64,000 nt of DNA, taken from Gordonia sp. KTR9. GTDB taxonomy: Bacteria > Actinomycetota > Actinomycetes > Mycobacteriales > Mycobacteriaceae. Each line of letters starts with the position of its first letter. The first letter of the stretch is position 1. Under the pieces are notes generated by a model. The model saw only the letters and a list, made by a program, of their open reading frames with translations. It was not told the DNA's origin and made no database searches. The stretch is from NCBI RefSeq assembly GCF_000143885.2, contig NC_018581.1:1178001-1242000 (forward strand). Direction: 5' to 3'. Shown one piece after another: positions 62,743 through 64,000 of this stretch. The position numbers and the translations under genes were made by a program.

Positions 62743-64000
62743 GGTGCGACGGTCCTCTCGGTGTCGGTCTCGGTGGCGCTGTGCACGGATGCGGCGGCGG
62801 GGATCGCATCGTCGAACCGGTGGTCGGCGGGGTCGAACGACGACATCATCCGACGGAAGTCGCTCGTGAACTTCGGCCACATCACCGAGTTGCGTCCGGT
62901 GGAGTCGAGGTACCAGCTCGAGCATCCGCCCGAATTCCACACCGTGCGTTCGAGTTCGGGGTCAAGGTCGGAGTTGTAGCGATCCTGGGCGGCTTCGGTG
63001 ACCTCGACCGCCGAACGGCCGCTGCGGGACAGTTCGGCGAGTGCCTTGCTCATGTAGTACGCCTGCGGTTCCAGCATCAGCACGATCGAGCTGTGGCCCA
63101 GGTTGGTGTTGGGGCCGTACAGGAAGAACAGGTTGGGGAAGCCGTGGATCTCGACCCCGCGGTAGGCGCGGGGCGAACCGGCCCACGCCTGGGCGAGGGT
63201 GCGGCCGTCGCGTCCGGTGATCACCGACGCGATCGGCGGTTCGGTGGGGGTGAACCCGGTCGCGAACACCACTGTGTCGACCTCGTGTTCGCGGCCCTGG
63301 TCGTCGACGGCGCCACGCGCGGTGAGGCGGGTGATCGCGCCGGTCACGGTGGCGTTGTCGCGCTGGAGCGCGGGAAACCACTTGTTGGTCAACAGCATCC
63401 GCTTGCAGCCGATGGTGTAGTCGGGGGTGAGCCGACGACGTAGGGCGCGGTCGCGGACCTGGACGCGCAGCTGTGCCAGGGCGATGGTCTTCGCGATCGG
63501 GAGCAGCTTGGGATTGCGGGCCATCATGAGCACGTAGGCCTCGCGATAGGTCCACACCATCCTCCGGACGAGCCGGTGGACTCCGGGAACGCGACGATAG
63601 AGCGCGCGTTCGAGCGTGCCGATGTTGCGGTCCAGACGCGGCACCACCCAGGCGGGAGTGCGCTGGAAGACCGTCAGATGTCCTACCTCGTCGACGATCT
63701 CGGGCACGATCTGGATCGCCGACGCGCCGGTTCCGACGATCGCGACGCGGCGGCCGCGCAGGTCGTGGGAGTGGTCCCATTGCGCGGAGTGGAACATCGT
63801 GCCGGTGAACTCATCCGCTCCGGCGACGGCTGGCAGTCCCGGTTCGGACAGGGCGCCGGGCGCGGCCACCAGGTAGCGGCACCGGATCTCGCCGTCGGTC
63901 GTCACCACGACCCACTCCTGTGCGCCGCCGTCCCACCGTGCCGACGTCAGGGCGCAGTTGTAGCGGATCTGATCGGCGAAACCGGCTGCGACCGAACGCA
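62739..64000 (-). CDS. Baeyer-Villiger-type flavin monooxygenase (partial, cut by window edge)
   Basis: The frame is open from the stop at 62739 to the window end, so the N-terminal FAD motif lies outside. The visible 420 residues contain the BVMO fingerprint FTGTMFHSAQWDH (FxGxxxHxxxW followed by D), the second Rossmann motif VGTGASAIQ for NADPH and VVFATGFTPTEPP. Such enzymes insert oxygen next to a ketone. It precedes and overlaps the choD-like gene, so oxidation of an alcohol to a ketone and Baeyer-Villiger cleavage could be consecutive. Substrate unknown. Confidence 0.9.
   Translation of the reverse strand, partial: RSVAAGFADQIRYNCALTSARWDGGAQEWVVVTTDGEIRCRYLVAAPGALSEPGLPAVAGADEFTGTMFHSAQWDHSHDLRGRRVAIVGTGASAIQIVPEIVDEVGHLTVFQRTPAWVVPRLDRNIGTLERALYRRVPGVHRLVRRMVWTYREAYVLMMARNPKLLPIAKTIALAQLRVQVRDRALRRRLTPDYTIGCKRMLLTNKWFPALQRDNATVTGAITRLTARGAVDDQGREHEVDTVVFATGFTPTEPPIASVITGRDGRTLAQAWAGSPRAYRGVEIHGFPNLFFLYGPNTNLGHSSIVLMLEPQAYYMSKALAELSRSGRSAVEVTEAAQDRYNSDLDPELERTVWNSGGCSSWYLDSTGRNSVMWPKFTSDFRRMMSSFDPADHRFDDAIPAAASVHSATETDTERTVAP

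Noticed and set aside
61270..62979. 569-residue + strand frame opposite the choD-like gene
   Set aside because: Shadow with biased composition; the opposite strand encodes a well-recognised enzyme.

Overview
The window is 64 kb of high-GC DNA from an actinobacterium, most likely a mycolic-acid-containing one close to Gordonia (Gordonia, Rhodococcus or Mycobacterium relatives). The grounds are a ChoD-type GMC oxidase, a PE-PPE-type secreted hydrolase, a DUF222/HNH (13E12-type) protein, a class III cyclase with HAMP, and a GC-rich dispersed repeat with a GGTTGAGC core and a TCGAAACC end. The genus is inferred from these traits and from no marker gene.

Region 1 (1-8.4 kb) is a tightly coupled operon: a multi-pass membrane protein, a processive family 2 glycosyltransferase, a BcsB-like secreted/anchored partner, and a GT39-like multi-pass protein. 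It resembles a synthase-dependent exopolysaccharide system. The first gene is cut by a complete 1365-bp IS3-family element with 28-bp inverted ends and an AAC target duplication. Removing the element restores the reading frame exactly.

Region 2 (8.4-12.1 kb) holds a small membrane protein, an acyltransferase-3 protein, and rmlA and rmlB (dTDP-rhamnose route) in divergent orientation.

Region 3 (12.6-30.5 kb, + strand) is a complete Wzx/Wzy-type polysaccharide locus with visibly lower GC than its surroundings. It has a priming phosphoglycosyltransferase, a GH79-like lipoprotein, UDP-glucose dehydrogenase, five glycosyltransferases, a flippase, a fused chain-length regulator/tyrosine kinase, two O-antigen polymerase/ligase-like proteins, a second secreted glycosidase and an O-acyltransferase. 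UDP-glucuronate supply together with a GH79-like enzyme suggests a uronic-acid-containing polymer.

Region 4 (30.8-45.1 kb, - strand) is a second, GC-rich polysaccharide locus converging on the first. It has a paralogous priming enzyme, gmd and fcl (GDP-L-fucose), glycosyltransferases, three hexapeptide-repeat acyltransferases (one of them on the + strand), a flippase fused to an SGNH hydrolase, two Wzz-like proteins, a lipoprotein and a polymerase. Most junctions are ATGA-type overlaps.

Region 5 (45.9-49.7 kb) carries a HEAT-repeat protein and a PLL-lectin-like propeller fused to a metzincin protease, then a lipoprotein/membrane protein pair. Region 6 (49.7-50.4 kb) is a tRNA cluster (Lys on -, Glu, Asp, Phe on +) closed by a strong terminator. 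Region 7 (50.4-64 kb) is chromosomal housekeeping and lipid/steroid metabolism: DUF222/HNH, PE-PPE-like hydrolase, a membrane protein, Nudix hydrolase, YceI, cyclase, SDR, a small secreted protein, AlkB-like dioxygenase, GIY-YIG protein, ChoD-like oxidase and a Baeyer-Villiger monooxygenase cut by the window edge.

The most unusual theme is the dispersed repeat. It occurs between genes, but also inside coding sequences: a 39-bp array of six copies in the GT39-like gene, a 42-bp array of four copies in a Wzz-like gene, and a single copy in the PE-PPE-like gene. The reading frame stays open in each. It also supplies the stop codon of the choD-like gene.
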